DNA from: Calothrix sp. HK-06
GTDB taxonomy: Bacteria > Cyanobacteriota > Cyanobacteriia > Cyanobacteriales > Nostocaceae
DNA: 64,000 nucleotides
Assembly (NCBI RefSeq): GCF_001904745.1
Contig: NZ_MRCD01000009.1
Span: forward strand, 1 to 64,000
Reading direction: 5' to 3'
Shown: positions 26,276 through 37,858 of the stretch, in pieces
Layout: the number at the start of each line of letters is the position of its first letter
How positions within the stretch are numbered: the first letter of the stretch is position 1
Notes under the pieces: generated by a model
Told to the model about the DNA's origin: nothing
What the model saw: only the letters and a program-made list of their open reading frames with translations
Databases searched by the model: none
Translations under genes and position numbers: made by a program

Positions 26276-26725
26276 AAAAATATTTATCTAGTTACATGTC
26301 AGTCGCAGATGCAAAAAAATGAACATTTCAATTATATTTATAGAAATTATTAGCTATTTATGAATTAATATTTAATCATAAATAACAATTAACACAGAAC
26401 GTTTATTAGTGAATACAATTATCAAGTCCTTCGATCTTTGCGATTAGAATTTAAAAATTGTATAAAAATGCTTTTTTTTGCGTCTTGTATCACAATACAT
26501 GTAAAATTGCATAAATTAATAAAGATGTTGTAAATAATTTTTGAGTAAATTATAAAGTTTTAGCTTTTTCAACGATTAAATTGAGAACAAAAATATTATT
26601 TTTTACGGATGTAGAATTATTGGTTAGGTTCCGTGCCTCTACCCAATCTACAATTTGTCAAATATTATCTGGTACCATAAGTAACTTGTGGTCATTTGAT
26701 CAATGAGTTGTACATGTGTTCTATT
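26276..26725. other. Intergenic, very AT-rich
   Basis: 450 bp upstream of the glycosyltransferase and downstream of metX, with long A and T runs. No gene, RNA or inverted repeat was seen. Confidence 0.45.
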
Positions 26726-29097
<2,372 letters not shown>

Positions 29098-29183
29098 CTA
29101 ATATTGCTTATTTTAGACCTTAATCTACGGTAAGCCGATACGGTTACGTAATTTTACACTATATTATATCTTCAAAGCAAGCT

Positions 29184-29201
29184 TATCCGTTATATCCGTT
29201 G
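29184..29201. repeat. 9-bp tandem repeat TATCCGTTA (2 units)
   Basis: Two units of the ATCCGTTA family found in tandem at 24158 and 47044. In the spacer upstream of metY. Confidence 0.5.
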
Positions 29202-29364
29202 CAAATTAATTCTTACTAAACGTAGCTAGGACAACCAAGCTTTTGCGGGTTTTTCAAAAATGCTGAAGATATCCCCGTAACCAGCGCTGGTTTTTTCATG
29301 ATGCAACCAGTGCCTTTCTGGAGTAGTGATAAAGAGAAACTGACATAAAATGTAATGCTAAATG

Positions 29365-29802
29365 TTATATATAATACATCAATGCATCTGGTGAGTTTTT
29401 GCGATGCAGGTCACAAAGGTCTTGTAATGTATAATCCTCTAAAACCTCGTAAAGGGCATGATTTGCTTCCTTCCATACATGTTTAATTACTCCAGATGCA
29501 GTAGAGAAGACAGTACTGGCATCTTGTGGCGAAACTGTATCTAAACCCTCAATACATTTGAGCGCATCTAAAACAGTCATTTGTCGTGGGTCTTTTGCCA
29601 ACACATAACCACCTTTGACCCCGCGCGTACTTTTTATCAATCCTCCACGTCTCAAGCTAGCCAATAATTGCTCTAAGTACCGTTTGGGTATATCTTGAGC
29701 GTCTGCTATTTGTTGGATTTGCAGAGACTCTCCGCTATCGTAACAACTAGCTAATTCAAACAAGGCTAGAAGCGCATACTCTGATTTACTCGATAGCTCC
29801 AT
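29365..29802 (-). CDS. Rrf2-family transcription regulator, next to metYX
   Basis: 145 residues from ATG 29802 (MELSSKSEYALLALFELAS). The open frame reaches 29829, but the shorter start matches its paralogue. A winged helix (IQQIADAQDIPKRYLEQLLASLRRGGLIKSTRGVKGGY) is followed by the Rrf2 dimerisation helix. The Fe-S Cys triplet of IscR is absent, so it is of the CymR type that senses cysteine or sulfur state in other bacteria. It lies just upstream of metY-metX. The protein at 42646 beside cysK is a clear paralogue with the same MYYI end. Confidence 0.88.
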   Translation of the reverse strand: MELSSKSEYALLALFELASCYDSGESLQIQQIADAQDIPKRYLEQLLASLRRGGLIKSTRGVKGGYVLAKDPRQMTVLDALKCIEGLDTVSPQDASTVFSTASGVIKHVWKEANHALYEVLEDYTLQDLCDLHRKNSPDALMYYI

Positions 29803-29964
29803 AAGCGCTTGCACTTTAAACTGCACCAATAGTTATAAAGCAGCATTTTTTGCTACCTATACAATTGGCTAACTCCAAGATATAAGGTCTGTCCAATAAA
29901 ATCAAATATATTTACTTGTTAGTTTAATCGATTTTGCTTATTCGTAGGATTTAGGCGCCGACAT

Positions 29965-30031
29965 AGAAACCGGGTTTCTTTGTTGAAATCTTGTAATAAA
30001 AGTAACACTTGTGCGTAGAAACCCGGTTTCT
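29965..30031. repeat. Inverted pair of AGAAACCGGGTTTCT units
   Basis: A 15-bp unit at 29965-29979 and its exact reverse complement at 30017-30031, 37 bp apart. Units of the same type occur near 55724-55800 and 62725-62778. Between the Rrf2 and TPR genes. Confidence 0.8.
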
Positions 30032-30121
30032 TGCAATTTTTGCATTGTGTATGAGATACTCATATAAATAAAGTACAGTAAATTGACCGACTTACCGTAT
30101 TTATTTTAGAAAGGAGTAAAA

Positions 30122-31375
30122 ATGTTAAAAGATGCTCAAGGACTGGAGGTATCAACAGATTCACATGAAGCTGTTGATGCAATTAGCAGCTTTACCAACC
30201 AGGCTCTTAGCTATGGAAAAGAAGCTCTGAACGTAATCAAACAAGGACTAGTAGCAGACCCAAATTGTGCGATGCTTCATGCTTATGCTGCTGCTTATTT
30301 TCTTTCTCAGGAGAATAAACAAGCGCATTCGCAAGCAATTTGTCATTTACAAGCAGCTATCAAGTATTCGGCAAACATTACAGAGCGAGAAAAGCTTTAT
30401 ATAAAGGCAATTTCAGCTTGGGCAATCAAAAAGATTGATGTGGCAATTGCATTACATGAAACAATTATTTATAAATATCCACGCGACTTGATATCAGTTC
30501 AGCAGGGACAGTATCACTATTTTTATTTGGGTGATAAAGAAAGATTGTTGAATATTGCTCAAAAAGTATTACCTCAGAACGAAGACAATTACTTCTTGTA
30601 TGGAATGGTGGCATTTGGTTTAGAACAATGTCATCAGTACGAGCAAGCGGAAGCTATGGGTAGAATGGCAACTTTTTATAACCGTAACGACCCTTGGGCA
30701 CATCATGCTGTTGCTCATGTGATGGAAGCTCAGGCAAGAATAGATGAAGGTATTGCTTGGATGGAAAGTCTCAGCGATAGTTGGGCTGATTGTAATTCAA
30801 TGTTGTATACACATAATTGGTGGCATATCGCGCTTTATTACATTGAACGTGGTAATCATCAAAAAGTATTACAGCTATATAACACTCATATCTGGGGACG
30901 TGCGCGTAAAGATTCGCCGAAAGACCAAGTAGGAGCAATATCACTATTATTACGATTAGAATTACGTGGAGTAGATGTGAGTGAATATTGGCACTCTTTA
31001 GCTATCTATCTTTTGCCTCGTCTTCATGAACACGCATTACCTTTTCAAGACTTACATTATATCTACGCACTCGCACGAGCAGGTTATGCTGACTGGGCGA
31101 ATGAAATGCGTTTGAGTATGTATCAACATGCTTTATCGTTACCATCTTATATCAGGCGCCAATGGTTAGAAGTTGCAATACCAGTTGCTAGAGGGTTAGT
31201 TGCTTATGCCAATGGTGAATACTCAAATACAGTAATTAACTTCAAACCTGTGCTGCCCAGGTTACATGAAATTGGTGGCAGTCACGCTCAACGAAAATTA
31301 TTTAAACAGGTTTACCAAGACGCTAACCTACAATTGGCCCCAACACTACGATACATGCCTGCTAATATTTCATAG
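30122..31375 (+). CDS. TPR protein of the TTC38 type
   Basis: A 417-residue, all-helical protein without a signal peptide. The tetratricopeptide-like repeats and the motif NDPWAHHAVAHVMEAQARIDEGIAWM (around 190-215) match the TTC38 family. Family function is unknown; TPR folds bind other proteins. The RBS AAAGGAG is strong. The 3' end overlaps the convergent PhnD-like gene by 64 bp. Confidence 0.8.
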   Translation: MLKDAQGLEVSTDSHEAVDAISSFTNQALSYGKEALNVIKQGLVADPNCAMLHAYAAAYFLSQENKQAHSQAICHLQAAIKYSANITEREKLYIKAISAWAIKKIDVAIALHETIIYKYPRDLISVQQGQYHYFYLGDKERLLNIAQKVLPQNEDNYFLYGMVAFGLEQCHQYEQAEAMGRMATFYNRNDPWAHHAVAHVMEAQARIDEGIAWMESLSDSWADCNSMLYTHNWWHIALYYIERGNHQKVLQLYNTHIWGRARKDSPKDQVGAISLLLRLELRGVDVSEYWHSLAIYLLPRLHEHALPFQDLHYIYALARAGYADWANEMRLSMYQHALSLPSYIRRQWLEVAIPVARGLVAYANGEYSNTVINFKPVLPRLHEIGGSHAQRKLFKQVYQDANLQLAPTLRYMPANIS

Positions 31376-32139
31376 TCTTTTAATTCCACCACAGTAAAAC
31401 ACTTCATCCCAATTTTCTCCATTGCTGCTTGCAATTCACCATCTGTATGAATTAATGCGAATTGTATCTGCTTAATCAAAGATTTATCTAAATGTAGTGA
31501 AACAGCTAAAACAGGTGCCGGAGATGGACCCAGTGCCTCTAATATTCGTAGCTGCGCTGATAATTCTGGAAAATCACACAGTTGTTTCTCCAACACCACA
31601 CTATCTATAGCAGCACAGTCAGCAATTCCATCAACTACCCAACGTATGGAATTTTGATGTGAACCTGACTGTATTGTCTTTCCAAAATAATTTGAGCTTG
31701 AATATCCACTCTGAATTAATTTATACATGGGTAAATTATACCCACTATTTGAGCCAGGGTCGTTGTAGCAAAAGCTTTTACCTCGCAAATCCTCAAATTG
31801 AACTAAGTGACTTTTTGCATTAACAATTACATCTGAAAAATAAATCGGACGCTGTTGATAACGTGCCGACATCATTACTGGCGCCACCAATGGCTTTAGT
31901 AATGGTGTTACCTGCCAACGTCGAATTAATGGTAGACCACAAATAAATGCTAAGTCGAGTTGGTCTTGTAATAATACTGGGTCTTCTAATGGGTCGTACT
32001 CACCTTGTTTAAGTTGAGTTTCCATGCCTAATACCCGACTTAGATAATTAACAACAGCTTGATAGAAATCAAACCAGTTAGGCGCCAAATAAGAAACCAC
32101 CCGCAGATAATTCTGTTTATCACCGTGTACTCGCATCAT
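31312..32139 (-). CDS. PhnD-like phosphate/phosphonate-type binding protein, without signal peptide
   Basis: A 275-residue periplasmic-binding-protein fold of the PhnD type: LRVVSYLAPNWFDFYQAVVNYLS, DLAFICGLPLIR, FEDLRGKSFCYNDPGSNSGYNLP and IADCAAIDSVVLEK. Relatives bind phosphonate, phosphite or related ligands and feed ABC transporters, but there is no leader peptide and no permease or ATPase here. It may be a cytoplasmic sensor or a recruited domain. The start overlaps the preceding small membrane-protein gene by 20 bp (coupled), and its tail overlaps the TPR gene. Confidence 0.75.
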   Translation of the reverse strand: MMRVHGDKQNYLRVVSYLAPNWFDFYQAVVNYLSRVLGMETQLKQGEYDPLEDPVLLQDQLDLAFICGLPLIRRWQVTPLLKPLVAPVMMSARYQQRPIYFSDVIVNAKSHLVQFEDLRGKSFCYNDPGSNSGYNLPMYKLIQSGYSSSNYFGKTIQSGSHQNSIRWVVDGIADCAAIDSVVLEKQLCDFPELSAQLRILEALGPSPAPVLAVSLHLDKSLIKQIQFALIHTDGELQAAMEKIGMKCFTVVELKDYEILAGMYRSVGANCRLASW

Positions 32140-32389
32140 GTTTACTCACAACAGACAATACATTACGACTCATCCAGTGGACATATAGAAACGCCAAACT
32201 TCCCAAAGTTAACAGCATAACTTTAAAAACTACCCCATGAGCATAAAGGCGCCACCATGTCTTCTGTACCAACGATATTATATGTAATTTCCAGCGCCCC
32301 CTTGCTTGGGTGCTTCGCTTATCAATACTAATTACTAATGATGGTGCCGCACTTTGATTAGCTACTGTCATTTCGATTATTCCCTGCAT
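32120..32389 (-). CDS. Small single-pass membrane protein, unknown
   Basis: 89 residues (83 if Met7, base 32371, is the start). One transmembrane helix (VVFKVMLLTLGSLAFLYVHWMS) follows a basic N-terminus. Family not recognised. Its end overlaps the PhnD-like gene by 20 bp, so the two are probably co-translated. A perfect hairpin (32396-32429) lies just upstream. Confidence 0.5.
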   Translation of the reverse strand: MQGIIEMTVANQSAAPSLVISIDKRSTQARGRWKLHIISLVQKTWWRLYAHGVVFKVMLLTLGSLAFLYVHWMSRNVLSVVSKHDASTR

Positions 32390-32879
32390 TTTTCTAAACT
32401 ACATTAAATCTACCGATTTAATGTAGTTTATAGTATGACACAAGTTGACACCGTAGGCAAGGCTTAAAGTACGGTTTATCTATCATATTTTAGATATATG
32501 CAGCTTAACGTTATTTAAATAGTCGAAACTGCAATAGCTAACCCGACTATACAAAAATATTATCGAACTTATTTAAGGTTATCAGCTTGATTTATAAACA
32601 TATCGGTAATTAAGTTGATGACTCTATCTTTAATATTGAGCTTTTGTTTTTTAAGTACAACTTCGCCAAAGAAACGATAAAATTGATGCGTTAATAAATA
32701 TCAAAAATTATATTATAAGATTTATGTTAAGTCTCGTCTTATGCTAAAAGTGGGGCAAGAAAAAACCCACCCCATAATTATTACAAGTTTTTTCATGGCT
32801 GTGCTAAAGCTTTTGACAAAAATGTATCTATCTATAACTACAATCATAACGAAACAATTACGCATAGATAATAAATAGC
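32390..32879. other. Intergenic, AT-rich
   Basis: Contains a 34-bp hairpin at 32396-32429 and otherwise only AT-rich DNA. A 60-codon minus frame at 32722-32904 has no support and overlaps the neighbouring gene. Confidence 0.4.
32396..32429 (-). promoter_or_regulatory. Perfect 14-bp-arm hairpin upstream of the small membrane gene
   Basis: AAACTACATTAAAT and ATTTAATGTAGTTT with the 6-bp loop CTACCG, only 7 bp before the start codon at 32389. It could be an operator or an RNA hairpin affecting translation. Confidence 0.45.
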
Positions 32880-34106
32880 CTATTTTCTTCTTTGACTTAC
32901 ACACATCCGCAAATCTCTAATTGCTTCTTCAATATCTACATGTACAAACCGTGTGTCCCAAACTCCTTCATACGACATACGCTGTTCAACTTGTTCAAAC
33001 AATTGTCCAAAAGTATGTGGTTGCGTCAATTCTTGTACTAACCATTGAACATCAATTCCTAAAGTATCTGAAAGAGGCGCCACTTGATTTAATGTCACCA
33101 CCGAACCATTTAGAACAGCTTTCCATCTTTTTCGGAGGTTGTAACGTGCGCGTAAACGTGTCTCAATAGCTTGTGCAGACTCAACAAGAAACACTTGATT
33201 TTGCTGTCCCATCTTAGTCCACTCATTCAACTGGTTAGCTAGACCATTATTTGTACGTCCAGTTTGTCTAGCTGAAGTTGTTACCCGGACTAATGGACTG
33301 TGACGAAAACGCGCGTTTTGTCGCACTAAAGCGTTGTAAAAAGCAACATCTTCAGGAGTTCGCACAGAAGGTAAACCACCGGCAAGTAAATACATTTCTG
33401 CGGTGACAGCTAAAGAAGCACCATAGTGTTGATAATGTCTAGGAAAAGGGTCAAACGGGTCAGGGTCAAGATAACTTTCTAATTCCGCAATCAAATATTG
33501 ATAACCAACCTCACGCAAAAAACAAGCTCTTGCATAAGAGTCTAGCTCTGCACGACCAGCAGAATTTGTAACAATTCGTCCTCCTACTGCATCGGCGCCG
33601 CAAGATATTTCATAAAGGTTGGCAGCAATCCAAGTAGGACTGACTTGTGAATCTCCATCTGTTGAGGCTATAACTCCTCGCTTGCGCCCAATACTGCTTA
33701 AACGACAATATGCTTCATCCATCAAAAGCTGACGTACTCTACCAATATAAGCTTGCTCTGGAGGAAGAGTCATTTCTACAAGATGCAATTCTAATTCTTG
33801 ATGTTGTTCGGCAAAACTCCTTGCAATATCTGCTGAGTTATCGCTGCAATTATTCAAGAGTACTATGACCTCGTAGCGTTTGGTATCTAAACGCTGTCCT
33901 TCCAGGTCAACTTGGTGCAGTAAAGCTTTTAGCGTATGCACCAAAGTTTGAGCTTCATTGCGAACCGGAACAATTACACAAACTTCGCAACTGGACAACG
34001 GCGCCTTTTGAACTAATACAGGTGAGAATGTAGGTAAAACGTGCTTGGATTTTGCCGCTGGAAAGTCAGCAACTACTTGTAAAAGCTTACTTTCCATAAA
34101 AAACAT
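32880..34106 (-). CDS. Glycosyltransferase family 2
   Basis: A 408-residue cytoplasmic protein with a GT-A core: VCVIVPVRNEAQTLVHTLKALL, YEVIVLLNNCSDNS, the metal-binding ASTDGDSQVSP (Asp-x-Asp), and the acceptor-site block GGLPSVRTPEDVAFYNALV. This corresponds to an inverting GT2. The acceptor is unknown; no neighbouring pathway gene is present. The start MFFMESKLLQ could also be Met4. Confidence 0.85.
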   Translation of the reverse strand: MFFMESKLLQVVADFPAAKSKHVLPTFSPVLVQKAPLSSCEVCVIVPVRNEAQTLVHTLKALLHQVDLEGQRLDTKRYEVIVLLNNCSDNSADIARSFAEQHQELELHLVEMTLPPEQAYIGRVRQLLMDEAYCRLSSIGRKRGVIASTDGDSQVSPTWIAANLYEISCGADAVGGRIVTNSAGRAELDSYARACFLREVGYQYLIAELESYLDPDPFDPFPRHYQHYGASLAVTAEMYLLAGGLPSVRTPEDVAFYNALVRQNARFRHSPLVRVTTSARQTGRTNNGLANQLNEWTKMGQQNQVFLVESAQAIETRLRARYNLRKRWKAVLNGSVVTLNQVAPLSDTLGIDVQWLVQELTQPHTFGQLFEQVEQRMSYEGVWDTRFVHVDIEEAIRDLRMCVSQRRK

Positions 34107-34352
34107 TGCTTCCTTTCCAGAAGAATAAACAGATTGCGTTCATTCAAATTTAGAACTTATTTAATTTGTTAAGTTCATTTTGATAAGATTACTACATATT
34201 GGCAATACGTCTCCAGCATGATTATTTTTAATCTACCTACGGCATGATTCGTATTGCTTACAAATCTACCAAAAGACATAAATTAAAATCATTTTTTATT
34301 TTACATAACATAGGGTATGTAACAGCATGAAAAATCCTGGAATAAAACGCAG
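34107..34352. other. Intergenic, AT-rich
   Basis: About 245 bp without visible features before the MFS remnant. Confidence 0.35.
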
Positions 34353-34656
34353 AAACAAAAAGCTGTTACGCTCTATAATCCTTTATTTTTAGTATCAGTC
34401 CAAGTTTTAGACGGTATTGCATCAGGTATATTTACAGTACTTATTGTAATTGTAGTGGCAGACCTTACACAAGGTACAGGACGATTTAATGTTGTACAAG
34501 GCGCCATCAATACAATGGTAGGAATAGGAGCAGCATTAAGTAAGTTGGGAAGCAGCAGGTTATAAAGTTGGTTTTATCGCTTTAGGTATAACTGCTGCAA
34601 TTGGATTAGTATGGTTTTGGATGCCAATGCCAGAGACTAAAAAGTCATCAAGTTAA
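34353..34656 (+). pseudogene. Major facilitator superfamily transporter remnant
   Basis: The first frame reads VTLYNPLFLVSVQVLDGIASG, followed by VLIVIVVADLTQGTGRFNVVQGAINTMVGIGAALS, which are two typical MFS helices. At about 34537 the frame breaks. A second frame continues with AAGYKVGFIALGITAAIG, then WFWMPMPETKKSSS and a stop. The N-terminal half is missing and an internal segment is deleted, so the gene is dead. It overlaps the end of the class V aminotransferase by 9 bp on the opposite strand. Confidence 0.75.
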
Positions 34657-35844
34657 GTTTTTAACTATTTCTTCCAGTGCTTTACCCAAACTATTATACT
34701 GTTCGATTGAATTGTAAATCTGTGCTGAAATTCGTACTAATAAGTTTGATTTTCCGTGCCACGGAACTACTTGCACTTCAATTCCATACTTATCAAATAA
34801 TTCATCATGAAGTGATGTATAAGTATATTTCTCTAGTATCTTAGGAACGGTTAAAGTTGCCATTGAACCAATCATTTCTTCTGGACATGGTGGCGCCATA
34901 TTTAGCATTTCACAAATTATTTGTCTTCCCTGTACTGCTAAGTCGTGGTTGCGTTGCATTAATTCGTTCCAACCACCATCCAGAAGCGAACCCATAAATT
35001 GTATTGCTTCACCTACACACATGTAAGCTGTTGGGTCGTCAGTACCCATCCAGTCAAATTCTAATTGATACAGACTTTTATGTGTAAGCTTAGAGTTGGC
35101 GCCATGACTTATTGTTAAAGGACGTATTTGTGGCTGTTTTGAACGCTTAACGTACAAAAACGCAGCACCTTTTGGAGCGCACAACCATTTATGACAATTT
35201 GCTGTATAGTAAGTGGCGCCTATTTCACTCAAGTTTAAAGATAACATTCCGGGTGCATGGGCACCATCTACTAATACATCTACACTACGAGATTGTAATT
35301 CTTGAACGAGTTGCTGAATAGGAAATATTAACCCGGTTTGACTTGTTACGTGGTCTAAAAGTGCTAACCGCGTTTTTGGTGAAACTTTTTCTATAACTGC
35401 TTTAATAATTTGCTCTGATGATTCAATCGGAAAAGGAACATCTGCTACTATCACCTTTGCACCCGCACAACTTGCCACAAAATCAAGCGCATTTCGGCAA
35501 GCGTTATACTCATGGCTTGTAGTCAGTAACTCATCATCGGGTGAAAACTTCAACGAACGCAGTACAGCGTTAACTCCTGTCGTCGCATTAGGTACAAATA
35601 CTAAATCTTCTGATTCTACACCTAAAAAACAAGCAAGCTTGCTTCTCGAATTATCTAATAATGGTTCCCATTCTCGACCAAAAAACCTTAATGGTTCATT
35701 TTCTAACTGCGAACGTAACTTTGCCTGCACTTCTAAAACAGGTCGTGGACAAGCGCCGAATGAAGCATGATTTAAAAAGTTTATATTTCTATCGAGTAAC
35801 CAGTACCTTTGAAAATAAGAAGCGTGAGGCTTAAAATTCATCAT
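34648..35844 (-). CDS. Class V aminotransferase-fold PLP enzyme (isopenicillin N epimerase-like)
   Basis: About 398 residues from Met at 35844 (MMNFKPHASYFQRYW). The open frame runs on to 35877, close to the tRNA gene. N-terminal signature LLDRNINFLNHASFGACPRPV, then VPNATTGVNAVLRS, VLVDGAHAPGMLSL and NCHKWLCAPKGAAFLYV, in which the PLP Lys follows the CH. Relatives include isopenicillin N epimerase and cysteine desulfurase-like enzymes, so the reaction is not certain. Transcribed alone. Confidence 0.85.
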   Translation of the reverse strand: MMNFKPHASYFQRYWLLDRNINFLNHASFGACPRPVLEVQAKLRSQLENEPLRFFGREWEPLLDNSRSKLACFLGVESEDLVFVPNATTGVNAVLRSLKFSPDDELLTTSHEYNACRNALDFVASCAGAKVIVADVPFPIESSEQIIKAVIEKVSPKTRLALLDHVTSQTGLIFPIQQLVQELQSRSVDVLVDGAHAPGMLSLNLSEIGATYYTANCHKWLCAPKGAAFLYVKRSKQPQIRPLTISHGANSKLTHKSLYQLEFDWMGTDDPTAYMCVGEAIQFMGSLLDGGWNELMQRNHDLAVQGRQIICEMLNMAPPCPEEMIGSMATLTVPKILEKYTYTSLHDELFDKYGIEVQVVPWHGKSNLLVRISAQIYNSIEQYNSLGKALEEIVKNLT

Positions 35845-35890
35845 CTTACAAACCTCAACCCCTTCTATAATTATCATGGTACTTTTAATA

Positions 35891-35962
35891 CTCCCCAGGC
35901 AGGATTCGAACCTGCGACCAATCGGTTAACAGCCGACCGCTCTACCACTGAGCTACTGAGGA
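35891..35962 (-). tRNA. tRNA-Asn(GTT)
   Basis: 72 nt on the minus strand. The acceptor stem pairs TCCTCAG with CTGGGGA (one G-T wobble). The D arm AGCTCAGTGGTAGAGC, anticodon loop CTGTTAA (anticodon GTT) and T arm with GGTTCGAATCC fold as a cloverleaf. No CCA is encoded. Confidence 0.97.
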
Positions 35963-36207
35963 ATGTGGCGCACAATTAATAATAGTAGAGGTAAAGTTTC
36001 AAAATGGCAAGTGTTTTTGAAATTTTTTTTTGCTTTTTCTAATTTTTTATTGAAAAGCTTACAAATAAAGGATTTCAGACGTTATATTTTTAATTGCTTG
36101 TTAACTATATAGTCATCTAAAATCAGTGACTCTCTAATAGTAATATTAGAGAGTCATGCAACCGTGGTTATCGGTTAAGTTCATATTGTTGAATACTGGT
36201 CAAGGAA
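35963..36207. other. Intergenic with a 28-bp hairpin
   Basis: AT-rich spacer between tRNA-Asn and the NYN-domain gene. The only feature is the hairpin at 36128-36155. Confidence 0.4.
36128..36155 (-). terminator. Hairpin downstream of the NYN-domain gene
   Basis: GACTCTCTAATA and TATTAGAGAGTC (12-bp perfect arms, loop GTAA) lie 50-80 bp past the stop of the NYN gene. No clear T-run, so function is uncertain. Confidence 0.5.
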
Positions 36208-36756
36208 TCAAGGTAACATACGCAACTCAGCTAAACGCTGACGTGCTTTATCATCTATGGAATTAGCTAAAAATCTACCGTTAGATTGTTTACGTGGATT
36301 ATACTTCTGACGTACACGACAAACGTTTGTTTGGACATCGTGACAAAGTTGTAAAGCGGACATCCACTCGGCGCCGTAACCCTGTATCATCAATTGCTGT
36401 GCGCGATCTGATGTAGCGACAATGACACGCGATATTAAAGACTGGGCAATGTGATGACGGTAAGACGCACAACTTTTTTCTATATAAGTATCTGCTGTTT
36501 GACCAAACTCAGTGAAATGAACAGATAAAAGCTCTGTTATTACCTCTCGATTGCTGCAAGTATTTTGATACTGAGCATCGAAAACGATTTGAGTTTGATA
36601 GCCTTTAAAAGCACTGTAATTAGTCATAGATTCTACTAATTCACCACGTGCTGCCTCAAGACCAGCTGTATCACGAGTCTTTTTTAGGCAAGACCAGGCG
36701 CCTATTATATTGTAGCCGTCCACTAATAGAACGGCTGGTGCAAGAGAACGGGACAT
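36208..36756 (-). CDS. NYN-domain (YacP/Rae1-like) putative ribonuclease
   Basis: 182 residues. The PIN-like NYN fold has acidic residues at LLVDGYNIIGAW (N-terminal Asp), QIVFDAQY, TADTYIEK and VATSDRAQQ. Bacillus Rae1 (YacP) is a ribosome-associated endonuclease. Transcribed alone after the cbiO-like gene; a 25-bp palindrome lies 70-90 bp before its start. Confidence 0.88.
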   Translation of the reverse strand: MSRSLAPAVLLVDGYNIIGAWSCLKKTRDTAGLEAARGELVESMTNYSAFKGYQTQIVFDAQYQNTCSNREVITELLSVHFTEFGQTADTYIEKSCASYRHHIAQSLISRVIVATSDRAQQLMIQGYGAEWMSALQLCHDVQTNVCRVRQKYNPRKQSNGRFLANSIDDKARQRLAELRMLP

Positions 36757-36822
36757 GGTTTTTATTCACAAATTTTCTAGAGTTAACAAAATCGTTCATA
36801 ACTCTTATAATAATCCAAGTCC

Positions 36823-36847
36823 CTATTGTAACATCATGTTACAATAG
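36823..36847. promoter_or_regulatory. 25-bp palindrome between the CbiO-like and NYN-domain genes
   Basis: CTATTGTAACAT, C, ATGTTACAATAG: 12-bp perfect arms with one central base, 67-91 bp before the NYN start and just past the cbiO-like stop. Could be an operator or end hairpin. It has GTA...TAC but with 9 bases between them, not the 8 of an NtcA box. Confidence 0.55.
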
Positions 36848-36851
36848 AAGT

Positions 36852-36894
36852 AATGAGTGCTGAGTTATAAGTTACTACTCAGCACTCAGCACTT
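36852..36894. repeat. Heptad-like (GAGTGCT/ACTCAGC) repeat
   Basis: Short tract of TGAGTGCTGAGTTAT and ACTCAGCACTCAGCACT, complementary to itself. Related to the other heptad tracts. Confidence 0.55.
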
Positions 36895-36895
36895 T

Positions 36896-37564
36896 CTACT
36901 CCTTTGCTTCAATTAATCGTTGTTTAAGTCGTTGGGAAGAGCCACTATCAACGAGTACGCCTTTTTCGAGTAAAAAAGCTCCATCACAGTAATTTAATTC
37001 GTCCAAGCGGTGTGTCACCCACAGAGCGGTGATACCTCTACTTTTAACTAAGCGACGAACACCATCAACAAGTTCGAGTTGGCTATCAGGGTCAAGTAAT
37101 GCCGTTGGTTCATCTAATAATAGAACTTCACAATGACGTGCCAAGGCGCCAGCGATAGCAACGCGCTGTTTTTGACCACCGCTCAATGCATAAATTGGGC
37201 GCCTTTGCAACGAAAGTAGGTTGACAGCGTTTAATGCTTCTTCAACTCGGGCTTTCACAGCTTTGGACGGTAGTTTTTCTTCTACCAGTCCAAATGCAAC
37301 ATCAGCACCGACTGTAGGCATGACTAATTGGTGGTCAGGGTTTTGGAAGACAAAACCAATGGGTTGCCTTAGTTTAATTTCACCCGACAGTGGCGCCAAT
37401 AGTCCAGCGAGCAACCTTAATATAGTTGATTTGCCGCTGCCGTTTGTACCTAAAAGCATCCAAAACTCACCTTTGGGCACTTGCAACGAACAAGATTTAA
37501 TAACTTCTTGCCCAGAAGTCCAGTTAAAGTTTAAATCTTTGACTTCAATACCTAGTTGTACCAT
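36896..37564 (-). CDS. CbiO-like ABC transporter ATPase
   Basis: 222 residues. Walker A GTNGSGKST (39-47), Q loop FVFQNPDHQL, signature ALSGGQKQRVAIAGALA, Walker B VLLLDEPTALLD and H loop WVTHRLDEL are all intact. Sequence and length match the energy-coupling (ECF/CbiO) ATPases that import cobalt, nickel or vitamins; the T and S components are not in the window. It starts 21 bp after the UPF0367 gene, so the two are co-transcribed. Confidence 0.88.
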   Translation of the reverse strand: MVQLGIEVKDLNFNWTSGQEVIKSCSLQVPKGEFWMLLGTNGSGKSTILRLLAGLLAPLSGEIKLRQPIGFVFQNPDHQLVMPTVGADVAFGLVEEKLPSKAVKARVEEALNAVNLLSLQRRPIYALSGGQKQRVAIAGALARHCEVLLLDEPTALLDPDSQLELVDGVRRLVKSRGITALWVTHRLDELNYCDGAFLLEKGVLVDSGSSQRLKQRLIEAKE

Positions 37565-37585
37565 GCTGCTGTTATTGGGTGCTGC

Positions 37586-37858
37586 TTACTCAGCAGTAAC
37601 CGCAAAGAAACCAGGGGGTCTACCAGCACCAACTGCCGAACCTTCTTTCTGAGTCACTTGTAACCCAGAAATTTCACTTGCTCGAACGGCAATTTTTTTC
37701 TCAGTCTTACCTTCACACTTTAGCTCAATAATATCTGGGGTACCTGAGCGCATAGCTGTTGTAATCAGTTGGTAAACTGCCTCAGCATCTTCAGAGGACT
37801 TACGTTGTATCGAAAGAGGGAAAGCGGTGTTTTTTACAGTTAAATCGATGGTGAACAT
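37586..37858 (-). CDS. UPF0367 family protein
   Basis: 90 residues: FTIDLTVKNTAFPLSIQRKS, EDAEAVYQLI and EGKTEKKIAVRASEISGLQV. This is the conserved cyanobacterial UPF0367 family, function unknown. Usual length. Upstream of and probably co-transcribed with the CbiO-like ATPase. Confidence 0.82.
   Translation of the reverse strand: MFTIDLTVKNTAFPLSIQRKSSEDAEAVYQLITTAMRSGTPDIIELKCEGKTEKKIAVRASEISGLQVTQKEGSAVGAGRPPGFFAVTAE

Noticed and set aside
36823-36847. NtcA-binding site
   Set aside because: The palindrome has GTA and TAC separated by 9 bases, not the 8 required.
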